A stretch of DNA of 64,000 nt. Origin: a virus. This document shows positions 37,339-43,772 of this stretch, piece after piece (within the stretch, counting starts at the first letter, position 1; every line of letters begins with the position of its first letter). The notes below the pieces were generated by a model. It did no database searches and was not told where the DNA came from. It saw only the letters and a list, made by a program, of their open reading frames with translations. The stretch is from IMG/VR virus record IMGVR_UViG_3300025545_000003, positions 1-64,000 of that record, one strand, 5' to 3'. Position numbers and translations under genes: made by a program.

Positions 37339-37365
37339 GAACTTTGTGCGCTTTACCCTTACACT
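37337..37365 (+). promoter_or_regulatory. Promoter of endonuclease B
   Basis: TTGAAC, 17 nt, TACACT. The predicted start is at the ATG (37372), so the message would be leaderless, as in cassette A. Confidence 0.55.
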
Positions 37366-37371
37366 AGAAGC

Positions 37372-37953
37372 ATGGGACGAAAGAGCCACATCTGGGACAC
37401 ACCCCCGGAACGCTTCCGCCAACTGGTACACACCCACACCACATGGAAAGGGCTCGCATTAGCCCTTGGGATGTCGATCTGTGGGGGGACATTCAAGACC
37501 ATCCGTAAAAGGATCCAGCAAGATGGGTTGGACGATCATCATTTGCGAGAGGGGGCCTCAAAACGAGGTGGCCTTTTGGCCGCTAAGAAACAGGAGCAGC
37601 CCCTTTCAGAGATCATGGTGAAAGATTCTTCCTACTCACGGTACCACCTAAAGGCCCGTCTACTGCGAGACAGGGTGTTGGAAAACAAGTGTGCCATGTG
37701 CGGTCTCGATCCTGTTTGGGAAGGAGATCCCCTCGTGATGGTTCTTGACCACATAAACGGGGAACCCCAAGACCACCGGGCAGGGAATCTGAGGTTGGTC
37801 TGCCCCAACTGCAACTCACAGCTTCCAACCTTTGCAGGTCGGAAAACGAAAAAGGGCGAGGTTCTTTGTGTGGACTGCGGGACACCCATCCACACAAGAA
37901 GTACCAGATGTCGTTCATGTAGCGGCAGGCATCGTTATTTTACTGGGGAGTAA
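37372..37953 (+). CDS. HNH homing endonuclease (cassette B)
   Basis: A 193-aa protein. The N-terminal 60 residues look like a helix-turn-helix (TWKGLALALGMSICGGTFKTIRKRI). The HNH core is CAMCGLDPVWEGDPLVMVLDHINGEPQDHRAGNLRLVCPNCNSQ near 103-140. A third zinc-type Cys group follows (CVDC...CRSC). The stop TAA is positions 8-10 of the next tRNA-Gln(CTG). Confidence 0.8.
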   Translation: MGRKSHIWDTPPERFRQLVHTHTTWKGLALALGMSICGGTFKTIRKRIQQDGLDDHHLREGASKRGGLLAAKKQEQPLSEIMVKDSSYSRYHLKARLLRDRVLENKCAMCGLDPVWEGDPLVMVLDHINGEPQDHRAGNLRLVCPNCNSQLPTFAGRKTKKGEVLCVDCGTPIHTRSTRCRSCSGRHRYFTGE

Positions 37954-38016
37954 CTCAACTGGCAGAGTGCCGTCCTCTGAAGGCGGATGTTGTGGGTTCG
38001 AGTCCCACCTCCCCAG
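37944..38016 (+). tRNA. tRNA-Gln(CTG)
   Basis: Perfect acceptor TGGGGAG/CTCCCCA; loop CTCTGAA. Overlaps the end of endonuclease B. Confidence 0.92.
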
Positions 38017-38020
38017 CCCA

Positions 38021-38051
38021 TAGGTTGAAGGTTCAAGTCCTTCTGCCCCAG
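38021..38051 (+). pseudogene. 3' fragment of split tRNA B
   Basis: AGGTT variable region, T-arm GAAGG-TTCAAGT-CCTTC and acceptor TGCCCCA, complementary to the fragment at 37308. Confidence 0.75.
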
Positions 38052-38087
38052 CTATGGCGGGACGCACAGGCAGTGCAGGCCGTCTAA

Positions 38088-38160
38088 CGCAGTGTAGCTC
38101 AACAGGTAGAGCGCTGGTCTCATAAGCCGGAGGTTCCCGGTTCAATTCCGGGCACTGCGA
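38088..38160 (+). tRNA. tRNA(CAT), elongator Met or Ile2, copy 1
   Basis: Perfect acceptor CGCAGTG/CACTGCG; loop CTCATAA. Whether it decodes AUG or, after lysidine modification, AUA cannot be told. Confidence 0.88.
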
Positions 38161-38175
38161 CTACAGCGGTACTAG

Positions 38176-38249
38176 GGCGACGTAGCCAAGTTGGTTAAAG
38201 CACTGGTCTGCAAAACCAGAGATCCCCGGTTCGAATCCGGGCGTCGCCT
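38176..38249 (+). tRNA. tRNA-Cys(GCA)
   Basis: Acceptor GGCGACG/CGTCGCC; loop CTGCAAA. Confidence 0.92.
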
Positions 38250-38254
38250 CTTTT

Positions 38255-38285
38255 CGGACGGTAGCTCAGTGGTAGAGCTTCGGTA
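38255..38285 (+). pseudogene. 5' fragment of split tRNA C
   Basis: Acceptor CGGACGG and D-arm, ending in CGG. It pairs with TCGTCCG at 38770-38776 (one G-U). Confidence 0.7.
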
Positions 38286-38322
38286 GCTCTCCTATCAGGA
38301 GTCTCATGGTAGGAGGTGGGCT

Positions 38323-38670
38323 GTGACAACCATCGTGAAATGTGAGCAGTGCGGCAGGGAGTACGTCCCGGACAGGAAAAAGGGACACCGTGGAACCCTT
38401 TGCAACTCTTGTGTGGTCAACACCAGGAGAGCAAGCGTAAAGGAAAAGGCAGTCTCCTACAAAGGAGGGGCGTGCGCCATCTGCGGTTACGACCGGTGTG
38501 CGAGAGCCTTGGGGTTCCACCATAAGGACCCTGCCAAGAAGGATTTTCCTCTTGGGGCCAACTACACGAGGTCGTGGGACAAACTGAAGGTGGAGTTGGA
38601 TAAGTGCATCCTCCTCTGCGCCAACTGTCACGCTGAAGTTCATGATGGGATGGTTGAACTCGGGGGGTAG
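38323..38670 (+). CDS. HNH homing endonuclease (cassette C)
   Basis: A 115-aa HNH protein: CEQCGREY and CNSC form an N-terminal zinc site; CAICGYDRCARALGFHHKDP and CILLCANCHAEVHD form the HNH core. It is homologous to the cassette D enzyme. GTG start with AGGAGG upstream; a -10-like TATCAG lies at 38293. The stop TAG is positions 8-10 of the following tRNA-Ile, so its tail ELGG is read from the tRNA acceptor. Confidence 0.8.
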   Translation: MTTIVKCEQCGREYVPDRKKGHRGTLCNSCVVNTRRASVKEKAVSYKGGACAICGYDRCARALGFHHKDPAKKDFPLGANYTRSWDKLKVELDKCILLCANCHAEVHDGMVELGG

Positions 38671-38733
38671 CTCAGTGGCTAGAGCGAACGGCTGATAACC
38701 GTTAGGGCGAGGGTTCGAGTCCCTCTCTCCCGA
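38661..38733 (+). tRNA. tRNA-Ile(GAT), copy 2
   Basis: Acceptor CGGGGGG/TCTCCCG (wobbles); loop CTGATAA with normal T33. Overlaps endonuclease C. Confidence 0.9.
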
Positions 38734-38744
38734 CTTTTACTACC

Positions 38745-38780
38745 GTGGGGCCGGAGGTTCGAATCCTCCTCGTCCGACCA
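38745..38780 (+). pseudogene. 3' fragment of split tRNA C
   Basis: T-arm GGAGG-TTCGAAT-CCTCC, acceptor TCGTCCG, A73 and encoded CCA; partner of the fragment at 38255. Confidence 0.7.
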
Positions 38781-38877
38781 GTAGGGAAAGGTGGCGGTCT
38801 GAGAGCCTGCCGGGTTCTGCAAGGCCCAATGGTTCAACGTCTGTTGCAGCAGGCCCCGTGCGCCGCCCTGCGTTCAT

Positions 38878-38947
38878 GCCCTCGCCCGTGGATCGGGGCT
38901 TTGGTCTTCTAAACCGGAGGTCGAGGGTTCGATTCCTTCCGGGGGCG
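38878..38947 (+). tRNA. tRNA-Arg(TCT), shortened D-arm
   Basis: Acceptor GCCCTCG/CGGGGGC; loop CTTCTAA gives TCT. The D-arm is reduced to CCCG-TGGAT-CGGG, giving a 70-nt tRNA. Confidence 0.7.
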
Positions 38948-39006
38948 CTAGTTTGTCTATGGGCAGGGGATGGTAGAGTGGATCGACTCCACGAGGAGAT
39001 ACCGTC

Positions 39007-40179
39007 ATGGGCTACAACGTCCCCGAACCTTACGCCTCGCTCCTTGCCACGTACCCCGACGTAGCGAACGTCAAGTACGTGTCCCCACCGGATGCTAACC
39101 ATCTGGAGGGAACGGGGGACGGCTCATTGGTCAACCCGTACAGGGGCATCCAGACGGCCATCGATGCTTTTCCGCCCACAGAGATGCCTCCGCCTGACCC
39201 GGCGGACATGGGCCCAGAGGATCTGGTCAACCTGTTCCGGTTCATCGTCGTCAATTCGGGTGTGTACGACGAGAGCCCCATTATCACAGAGGCAGGGCTC
39301 TGGTCCTTTCAATCAGCAGGGCAGGTCCTGCTGATCTCCCCTGTGGCTTTCGCTTACCTGTGGGATCCTGAGCACGAGCCGCCCCCGTCCATTGACGACA
39401 TGCGGTTCTTCCACCTGAACCCGGATGAAACCAAGCTTGACGCTTGGGGCATGTTCATCTTGGACATTCAGCCCCTCTACGGTGCCCCGAAAGACAAGAT
39501 GATCGGCGGCATCGGCAGGAACGGCAGCACCGGGGGTCTGCAGATGTGGACCCTTATGGGCGGGATCGTCTACGAGGTGGAAGCACCCCTCGGTGGCTGG
39601 ACGCACACCCCGTCGCCGTCCATTAGCTTGAAAGATGTCTACGGCCTGGTACTCGTCCCTGGAGAGAACGGGGATTGGGAAGCCGACATCAACATCGACT
39701 GTGACCGAGTCTCGTTCAACTACTTCGAAGTCCTGGGGCTGGAGAAGTACGACGTCGAGATCCTCAACTCCGCCTTCAGTGGCCTTGAGCAGTACTCTGG
39801 ACCTGGTGCCCCTATCTACACGCAGACCTGCCGGTTCTGGGCCAGCAACTGCAACATCACGGGCGACGTGTTCGTGGCAGACGCCGACATCGTGTTCGAC
39901 CACGTTTCCATGAGCGGTGGAGACCTGATTTTCAGGACCTACTGGTCCATCCTGGACTGCAACCTGGACGTCAACGAGTGGGAACACACACAGTCCCCGT
40001 CGGGATCGGTCATCATCAACACCTACTTCGACGTGAACTCGTGGGGTGCGGCCCTTCCCCTGAACGCCCTGAACGTCTGCGCCACCACCTGTGCGATGAG
40101 CAGTTCGGCCCTGTCCAGCTTGCCCGTCCCACATAGCAACTACGCATCAGTCACGAACAGCGTCGTGATCCCCCCGTAA
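39007..40179 (+). CDS. Probable beta-helix (pectin-lyase-like) protein
   Basis: A 390-aa protein in the middle of the tRNA array, behind GAGGAG. The N-terminus (DANHLEGTGDGSLVNPYRGIQTAIDAFPP) is the typical entry of parallel beta-helix proteins. The rest is a run of short strands (DRVSFNYFEVLGLEKYDVEILNSAF...CNITGDVFVADADIVFDHVSMSGGDLIF). No signal peptide. In phages such folds serve in tail or baseplate proteins and depolymerases. No catalytic residues can be pointed out. A virion protein here would be out of place, so it may be a late-acquired gene. Confidence 0.6.
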   Translation: MGYNVPEPYASLLATYPDVANVKYVSPPDANHLEGTGDGSLVNPYRGIQTAIDAFPPTEMPPPDPADMGPEDLVNLFRFIVVNSGVYDESPIITEAGLWSFQSAGQVLLISPVAFAYLWDPEHEPPPSIDDMRFFHLNPDETKLDAWGMFILDIQPLYGAPKDKMIGGIGRNGSTGGLQMWTLMGGIVYEVEAPLGGWTHTPSPSISLKDVYGLVLVPGENGDWEADINIDCDRVSFNYFEVLGLEKYDVEILNSAFSGLEQYSGPGAPIYTQTCRFWASNCNITGDVFVADADIVFDHVSMSGGDLIFRTYWSILDCNLDVNEWEHTQSPSGSVIINTYFDVNSWGAALPLNALNVCATTCAMSSSALSSLPVPHSNYASVTNSVVIPP

Positions 40180-40182
40180 CCT

Positions 40183-40255
40183 GCCCCAGTAGCTCAGTGG
40201 ATAGAGCATCGGTCTCCTAAACCGAGGGCCGCAGGTTCGATTCCTGCTTGGGGCA
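40183..40255 (+). tRNA. tRNA-Arg(CCT)
   Basis: Acceptor GCCCCAG/TTGGGGC; loop CTCCTAA. Confidence 0.92.
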
Positions 40256-40289
40256 CTCCCTTCAACAGCACCGCAACAAGGAGAACACC

Positions 40290-40343
40290 ATGGTACTTCG
40301 TCTCAAACAGCCGCCGACCCCCATTCGTTTACTGGGCCGGTAG
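40290..40343 (+). CDS. 17-codon peptide ending inside tRNA-Lys
   Basis: AAGGAG at 40278 precedes ATG 40290. The frame MVLRLKQPPTPIRLLGR stops at TAG 40341-40343, which is positions 8-10 of tRNA-Lys(TTT). The stop arrangement copies that of the endonuclease cassettes. It could be a decayed cassette or a real micro-peptide. Confidence 0.4.
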   Translation: MVLRLKQPPTPIRLLGR

Positions 40344-40409
40344 CTCAACTGGATAGTCAGCAAGCGGCTTTTAACCGCTAGGTTCCGGGTTCAAGTCCCG
40401 GTCGGCCCA
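40334..40409 (+). tRNA. tRNA-Lys(TTT)
   Basis: Acceptor GGGCCGG/TCGGCCC; loop CTTTTAA. The D-stem has one mismatch. Confidence 0.88.
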
Positions 40410-40414
40410 CTATT

Positions 40415-40485
40415 GCGGACGTAGCCAAGAGGTAAGGCATCGGGCTTCCACCCCGTGAGCGCCGGTTCGATTCCGGTCGTCCGCT
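40415..40485 (+). tRNA. tRNA-Gly(TCC)
   Basis: Perfect acceptor GCGGACG/CGTCCGC; loop CTTCCAC; encoded CCA. Confidence 0.92.
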
Positions 40486-40495
40486 CCACCAACAG

Positions 40496-40524
40496 GGCTT
40501 AGGTAGTTCCTCTATTGCGTAGAC
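40496..40524 (+). promoter_or_regulatory. Phage-type promoter for ncRNA R3
   Basis: GGCTTAG, 14 nt, GCGTAGAC. It is followed by 370 nt of structured, gene-free sequence. Confidence 0.6.
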
Positions 40525-40898
40525 ACCCATGGGTAGGATGTCAGCCTCGGTGAAGCTGGGTACGCAGTGGAGGGGCACAAAACGACGCCTGCACCGCCCG
40601 TGAGATAGGCCCAAACGGGGAACCGTCAACCGGGGAGGGGGTGGAAGTCCTCTTGACCCGCCCGGAAGGGTCCTGCGTTGAGCCGTCATCTTGAGGGCGG
40701 CCTTGAAGGGCAGCGTAGGTACACCCCCTGAAGGACGCCCTTTGGCTGGTGCTTGGACTGGCCCCTGTGGATGAGGGTTTGTATCAACCAAGCTGGAAGC
40801 GGAGTACTCGTCCCCATTGTTGAATCCCACCTTCGGGTGCGGTACTGGACGAGCCGGAAGTACCCCATGGCACGGCGTACTTCCGGCTGTGGGCGTGA
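40525..40898 (+). ncRNA. Structured ncRNA candidate R3
   Basis: Starts at a phage-type promoter and carries no supported gene. Its 3' part folds clearly: CTCGTCC (40807) with GGACGAG (40847) around a CCCACC-TTCG-GGTG hairpin, then a 12-bp perfect stem AGCCGGAAGTAC (40852) with GTACTTCCGGCT (40877). It runs into tRNA-Val(GAC) and may be cut from the same transcript. Large ornate RNAs such as ROOL and GOLLD often lie beside phage tRNAs, but I cannot assign either. Confidence 0.5.
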
Positions 40899-40970
40899 GG
40901 GCGTATAACTCAGCGGAAGAGTGCCGTCTTGACAAGGCGGAAGTCCCTGGTTCAATCCCAGGTACGCCCA
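40899..40970 (+). tRNA. tRNA-Val(GAC)
   Basis: Perfect acceptor GGGCGTA/TACGCCC; loop TTGACAA. Confidence 0.92.
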
Positions 40971-40987
40971 CTGAATCGGAGGGCTAG

Positions 40988-41173
40988 GTGACGAACAAGG
41001 ACAAGTGGTTCGCAACCTGTATGGTGTTGATGCTTGTGACAGGCTTCGGTCTTGTGGGGCTTGGCCTCGACTCAACGCTGGCATCGATCTTTGAGGTGGC
41101 CGCAGCCGCCATCTGGCTCTTTGGAGTTCCGAAAGTCAGCCGTAGAGCACACCAGTACATCTACGGCAGGTAG
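40988..41173 (+). CDS. Small membrane protein, 61 aa
   Basis: GTG 40988 behind GGAGG. Two hydrophobic helices (FATCMVLMLVTGFGLVGLGL and ASIFEVAAAAIWLFGV) separated by a short turn, and a basic C-terminus. Probably spans the inner membrane twice. The role is unknown. Confidence 0.6.
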   Translation: MTNKDKWFATCMVLMLVTGFGLVGLGLDSTLASIFEVAAAAIWLFGVPKVSRRAHQYIYGR

Positions 41174-41179
41174 TTTTGG

Positions 41180-41251
41180 CGCGGGGTAGGGAAGTGGCAT
41201 CCTCCTTGGCTCATAACCAAGGGATCGGCGGTTCAAGTCCGCCCCCCGCAA
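41180..41251 (+). tRNA. Initiator tRNA-fMet(CAT)
   Basis: Acceptor CGCGGGG/CCCCGCA has the C1xA72 mismatch that marks bacterial initiator tRNA; loop CTCATAA. The usual three G-C pairs in the anticodon stem are only partly kept (CTTGG/CCAAG). Confidence 0.8.
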
Positions 41252-41398
41252 CCTCTCGGGCAATCTGACTCGGCCCGTAAGCCCGCCCCACGTCCCCGTC
41301 AGGGTGACGAGCACCCGAAAGGGTAGGGCAACAGGAGCAGACCGTGGGAAGACGCTTTGTACAGCGTCGGAATGCGTCCCGGAGGGACGCCCCACCGT
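41252..41398 (+). ncRNA. Structured non-coding segment R5
   Basis: About 147 nt with hairpins such as GACGC-TTTGTACA-GCGTC and GCGTCCC-GGA-GGGACGC, and the string GGTAGGGCAAC resembling segment R4. No gene seen. Confidence 0.4.
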
Positions 41399-41470
41399 GC
41401 GGGTGTAGTTCAGGGGTAGAACGTCAGCTTCCCAAGCTGGATGTCGTGGGTTCGAATCCCATCACCCGCT
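41399..41470 (+). tRNA. tRNA-Gly(CCC)
   Basis: Perfect acceptor GCGGGTG/CACCCGC; loop TTCCCAA. Confidence 0.92.
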
Positions 41471-41474
41471 CTAT

Positions 41475-41547
41475 GGGGCCTTAGCTCACTTGGGAGAGCG
41501 CCGCTTTTGCAAGGCGGAGGTAGCCGGTTCGATCCCGGCAGGCTCCA
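41475..41547 (+). tRNA. tRNA-Ala(TGC)
   Basis: Acceptor GGGGCCT/AGGCTCC; loop TTTGCAA. Confidence 0.92.
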
Positions 41548-41551
41548 CTAT

Positions 41552-41607
41552 GGGGAGGGCGGGGTGGTCAGGCCCGAAAGGGAGCAGCCATCCTGACCCT
41601 ACCCACC
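41552..41607 (+). ncRNA. SRP-RNA (4.5S) domain-IV-like hairpin
   Basis: The core at 41566-41589 reads GGTCAGG-CCC-GAAA-GGG-AGCAGCC. Bacterial SRP RNA has GGTCAGG-TCC-GGAA-GGA-AGCAGCC, so both asymmetric strands (CAGG and AGCA) and the GNRA loop are kept, and the one changed pair is compensated (T-A to C-G). Flanking stems GGGTGG/CCATCC and GGGAGGG/CCCTaCCC extend it to about 56 nt. It would bind the M domain of Ffh. It lies just after tRNA-Ala and before a phage promoter. Confidence 0.7.
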
Positions 41608-41608
41608 A

Positions 41609-41637
41609 GGCTTAGCCTCCCGTTCACCTGTGTTGAA
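41609..41637 (+). promoter_or_regulatory. Phage-type promoter
   Basis: GGCTTAG, 14 nt, GTGTTGAA, upstream of the gene pair ending in RNase H. Confidence 0.65.
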
Positions 41638-41659
41638 GAGGTGGACGACGGAGGACGAC

Positions 41660-42106
41660 ATGAGCGTTACATTTTGGTGCCCCGAAGCTCCCCGAGAGGC
41701 CATCGAGACCCCTTGCTGGGGCGAGTGCGACGAAACCTGCCCCATGTGTCACGGCACCAACGTGACCACGGAACAGGTCAGCCCGCACGAGATGAACCTC
41801 GCCAACGCCAACGCCTACAACATCCTCCTCGCCTTGGGTGTCCAGAGTGACGAATCCATGTGCGGCGGGTGGGAGACCCCCGAGGACATCCGCACCATCA
41901 GGGCGGCGATCCTCAAGGCCCGCAACGTGACAGGCCGCAGGGAAGGGGCACACCGAGACGCCGAATCCTACGGCGGGCCGGGAACTGGAACCTGCCGGGT
42001 CGTTTCGCAGGGCTACACCGACGAGCAGGTACTCGACCGGCTGACCCGGTTGGACAAGCTCCTCGCCTACGCTTTGGAGAACAGTCACCGGGTGGTTTGG
42101 GGATGA
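41660..42106 (+). CDS. Hypothetical protein with CPMC motif, 148 aa
   Basis: ATG 41660 follows GGAGG; an earlier in-frame start at 41630 has no ribosome site. The N-terminal 40 residues hold five Cys (CPE, CWGECDETCPMC) that may bind zinc. The rest is helical. It overlaps the RNase H start by 4 nt and may act with it. Confidence 0.6.
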   Translation: MSVTFWCPEAPREAIETPCWGECDETCPMCHGTNVTTEQVSPHEMNLANANAYNILLALGVQSDESMCGGWETPEDIRTIRAAILKARNVTGRREGAHRDAESYGGPGTGTCRVVSQGYTDEQVLDRLTRLDKLLAYALENSHRVVWG

Positions 42107-42681
42107 GTGCTCACCGTGAGCGTGTGAAAATGCTCAAGCGGGTCAACGCCCACCAGCAAGTCAACGACCCCTTCTGGTTGTCCGGCTACACCGACGGAAG
42201 CCACCATCCCGACACAGGGAAGGGCGGCGTGGGCCTGTGGGTACGGGACAACGAGACCCGAATCCTCAAGGCTATACCGACCCCTCCGTGGGCTGTGAAC
42301 TCCAACCTCGTGGAACTGTTCGGGGTCTGCGCCGCCATTGAGACGGCCCTGACGGAACTCACACAGGAAGCCAACATCCTCGTCATCAAGACGGACAGCC
42401 AGAGCACGGCCAACTGGTTCGGCTGGCAGGGCAACAAGTCCGTACCGAAGCAGCCTGAAGCCCTCGAGATGATGCAGCACGTCCTAGAGCTTGCCACCGA
42501 CCGCCGAGTGAAGGTGGTCGTCAAGTGGGTGAAGGGACACCAAGGCACGGGCAGCGTCGTGGGCTACTTGAACAACCGGGTCGACAAGATGGCCCGTGAT
42601 GCACGACTGAAAGGTGTACCCTCTCGCTGGTCCTGCCGGGTCAACGAGGAACGCAAGCAAGGGCCTGTAGCTCAACGGTAG
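42103..42681 (+). CDS. RNase HI-like ribonuclease
   Basis: A 192-aa RNase H. YTDGSHHPDTGKGGVGLWVRD near residue 27 has the first Asp and the GG strand. NLVELFGVCAAIETAL near 68 supplies the catalytic Glu. IKTDSQSTANWF near 96 supplies the second Asp. KWVKGHQGTGSVVGYLNNRVDKMARDA near 142 has the loop and last Asp. It should cut RNA in RNA-DNA hybrids. The start is at ATG 42103. The stop TAG falls inside the D-loop of the next tRNA, so the last seven codons are tRNA sequence. Confidence 0.85.
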   Translation: MSAHRERVKMLKRVNAHQQVNDPFWLSGYTDGSHHPDTGKGGVGLWVRDNETRILKAIPTPPWAVNSNLVELFGVCAAIETALTELTQEANILVIKTDSQSTANWFGWQGNKSVPKQPEALEMMQHVLELATDRRVKVVVKWVKGHQGTGSVVGYLNNRVDKMARDARLKGVPSRWSCRVNEERKQGPVAQR

Positions 42682-42733
42682 AGCCTCCCGCTCATAACGG
42701 GACGGTCGACGGGTTCGACTCCCTCCGGGCCCA
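42661..42733 (+). tRNA. tRNA(CAT), elongator Met or Ile2, copy 2
   Basis: Acceptor GGGCCTG/CGGGCCC; stem TCCCG/CGGGA with loop CTCATAA. The T-stem has weak pairs. Overlaps the end of the RNase H gene by 21 nt. Confidence 0.85.
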
Positions 42734-42783
42734 CTAGCCCCTAAACAGCAAGCAGCAGGGTAGGATAAGGCAGGAGGTGCCTC

Positions 42784-43023
42784 ATGCCGGATCTACCCTA
42801 CGTGATGCTCACTGGACTCATCCTCATGCTGGTCGGTGTTCCCCTCTGGATGTACCGCTCAGAGAAGAAGAAGGTGGAGGCCGGGTGTTGCGGGAAGCCG
42901 TGGATCTCCTACTGCCGTGACTCACAGGGCGGCATCGGCTTGAACTGTCAGGAGTGCGACAACGGCACTTGGGTATCCTACTACCGCAAGGGCTTCGTTG
43001 AGGGCGAACAGCAACCATTCTAG
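42784..43023 (+). CDS. Membrane-anchored zinc-ribbon-like protein, 79 aa
   Basis: One N-terminal transmembrane helix (YVMLTGLILMLVGVPLWMY) followed by KKK and a small domain with CC...C...CQEC, perhaps a zinc site on the cytoplasmic side. AGGAGG precedes the start. The stop TAG overlaps base 1 of tRNA-Val(CAC). Confidence 0.6.
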   Translation: MPDLPYVMLTGLILMLVGVPLWMYRSEKKKVEAGCCGKPWISYCRDSQGGIGLNCQECDNGTWVSYYRKGFVEGEQQPF

Positions 43024-43093
43024 GCTCGTAGCTCAGTGGGAGAGCGCCTGCTTCACACGCAGGAAGTCCCCGGTTCAAAACCGGGCGGGCCTA
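43022..43093 (+). tRNA. tRNA-Val(CAC)
   Basis: Acceptor AGGCTCG/CGGGCCT; loop TTCACAC. Confidence 0.9.
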
Positions 43094-43111
43094 CTTTGAA
43101 GGAGGGCTAAC

Positions 43112-43639
43112 ATGGAAAGCACACGCAGAGGGTTCCTTGCAGGAGCCGCTGGAGTCACAGGTTGGCTCCTGTTCGGCAAGGGTGCCGAAGCCGCAGCGAA
43201 GGCCGAGGGCAACCGTGTCCTGCGGGAGTTCGATGAGGACGTTGAGGGGTTTCCGCATCACGTCATCGAGATGCAGTTGACCTACGACAACCCGATGCTC
43301 CAGTTCGACGTGCCACTGCCGGACTCGGACTTCGATGGCCTACAGATCAGCATCCCAAGGCGTCAGACGGTGGGCCGCCACACGGCGACGGAGCTTGTGG
43401 ACTACCACAAGCGGAGCCAACCCGACGGTGACATCTGGGGGATCATCCGCCAGCGTGTACCCCAGATGGCACAGGCGAGGGTGAAGAATCCCGCCTACGG
43501 CGACCACAAGATGCACATCGCCACGGTGGTGTGCCACTGCCCGAGCGGGATCGAGGTGGGCATGACGGTGTTGCCCGTAGGCGTGACCGTCGAGGACATG
43601 CACCTGACCATCCCGGCAACGCTGTTGCCGCAGTCCTGA
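43112..43639 (+). CDS. Exported protein with Tat-type signal peptide
   Basis: A 175-aa protein starting MESTRRGFLAGAAGVTGWLLFGKGAEA: twin arginine in a TRRGFLAG context, a hydrophobic stretch and an A-x-A cleavage site near residue 27. This is a twin-arginine (Tat) leader, often used for cofactor-bearing or pre-folded proteins. The mature part (about 148 aa) is beta-rich with one short CHC motif and no recognisable domain. AAGGAGG precedes the ATG. Confidence 0.65.
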   Translation: MESTRRGFLAGAAGVTGWLLFGKGAEAAAKAEGNRVLREFDEDVEGFPHHVIEMQLTYDNPMLQFDVPLPDSDFDGLQISIPRRQTVGRHTATELVDYHKRSQPDGDIWGIIRQRVPQMAQARVKNPAYGDHKMHIATVVCHCPSGIEVGMTVLPVGVTVEDMHLTIPATLLPQS

Positions 43640-43657
43640 CAACGCACAAGGCTCCAA

Positions 43658-43730
43658 GGGCGAGTAGCGCAGTGGAAGTAGCACCGGCTTTACAAGCCGT
43701 AGGTCGTGGGTTCAATCCCCACCTCGCCCA
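43658..43730 (+). tRNA. tRNA-Val(TAC)
   Basis: Perfect acceptor GGGCGAG/CTCGCCC; loop TTTACAA; encoded CCA. Confidence 0.92.
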
Positions 43731-43737
43731 CCATTCA

Positions 43738-43766
43738 GGCTTAGCCGGACGCCCGTCCGTGTAGAG
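43738..43766 (+). promoter_or_regulatory. Phage-type promoter
   Basis: GGCTTAG, 14 nt, GTGTAGAG, directly before the small HNH gene at 43773. Confidence 0.7.
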
Positions 43767-43772
43767 AACCTC

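Noticed and set aside
38781-38877. A further tRNA before tRNA-Arg(TCT)
   Set aside because: A 7-bp acceptor-like pair (GGTGGCG/CGCCGCC) exists, but no T-loop or anticodon arm can be placed inside it.
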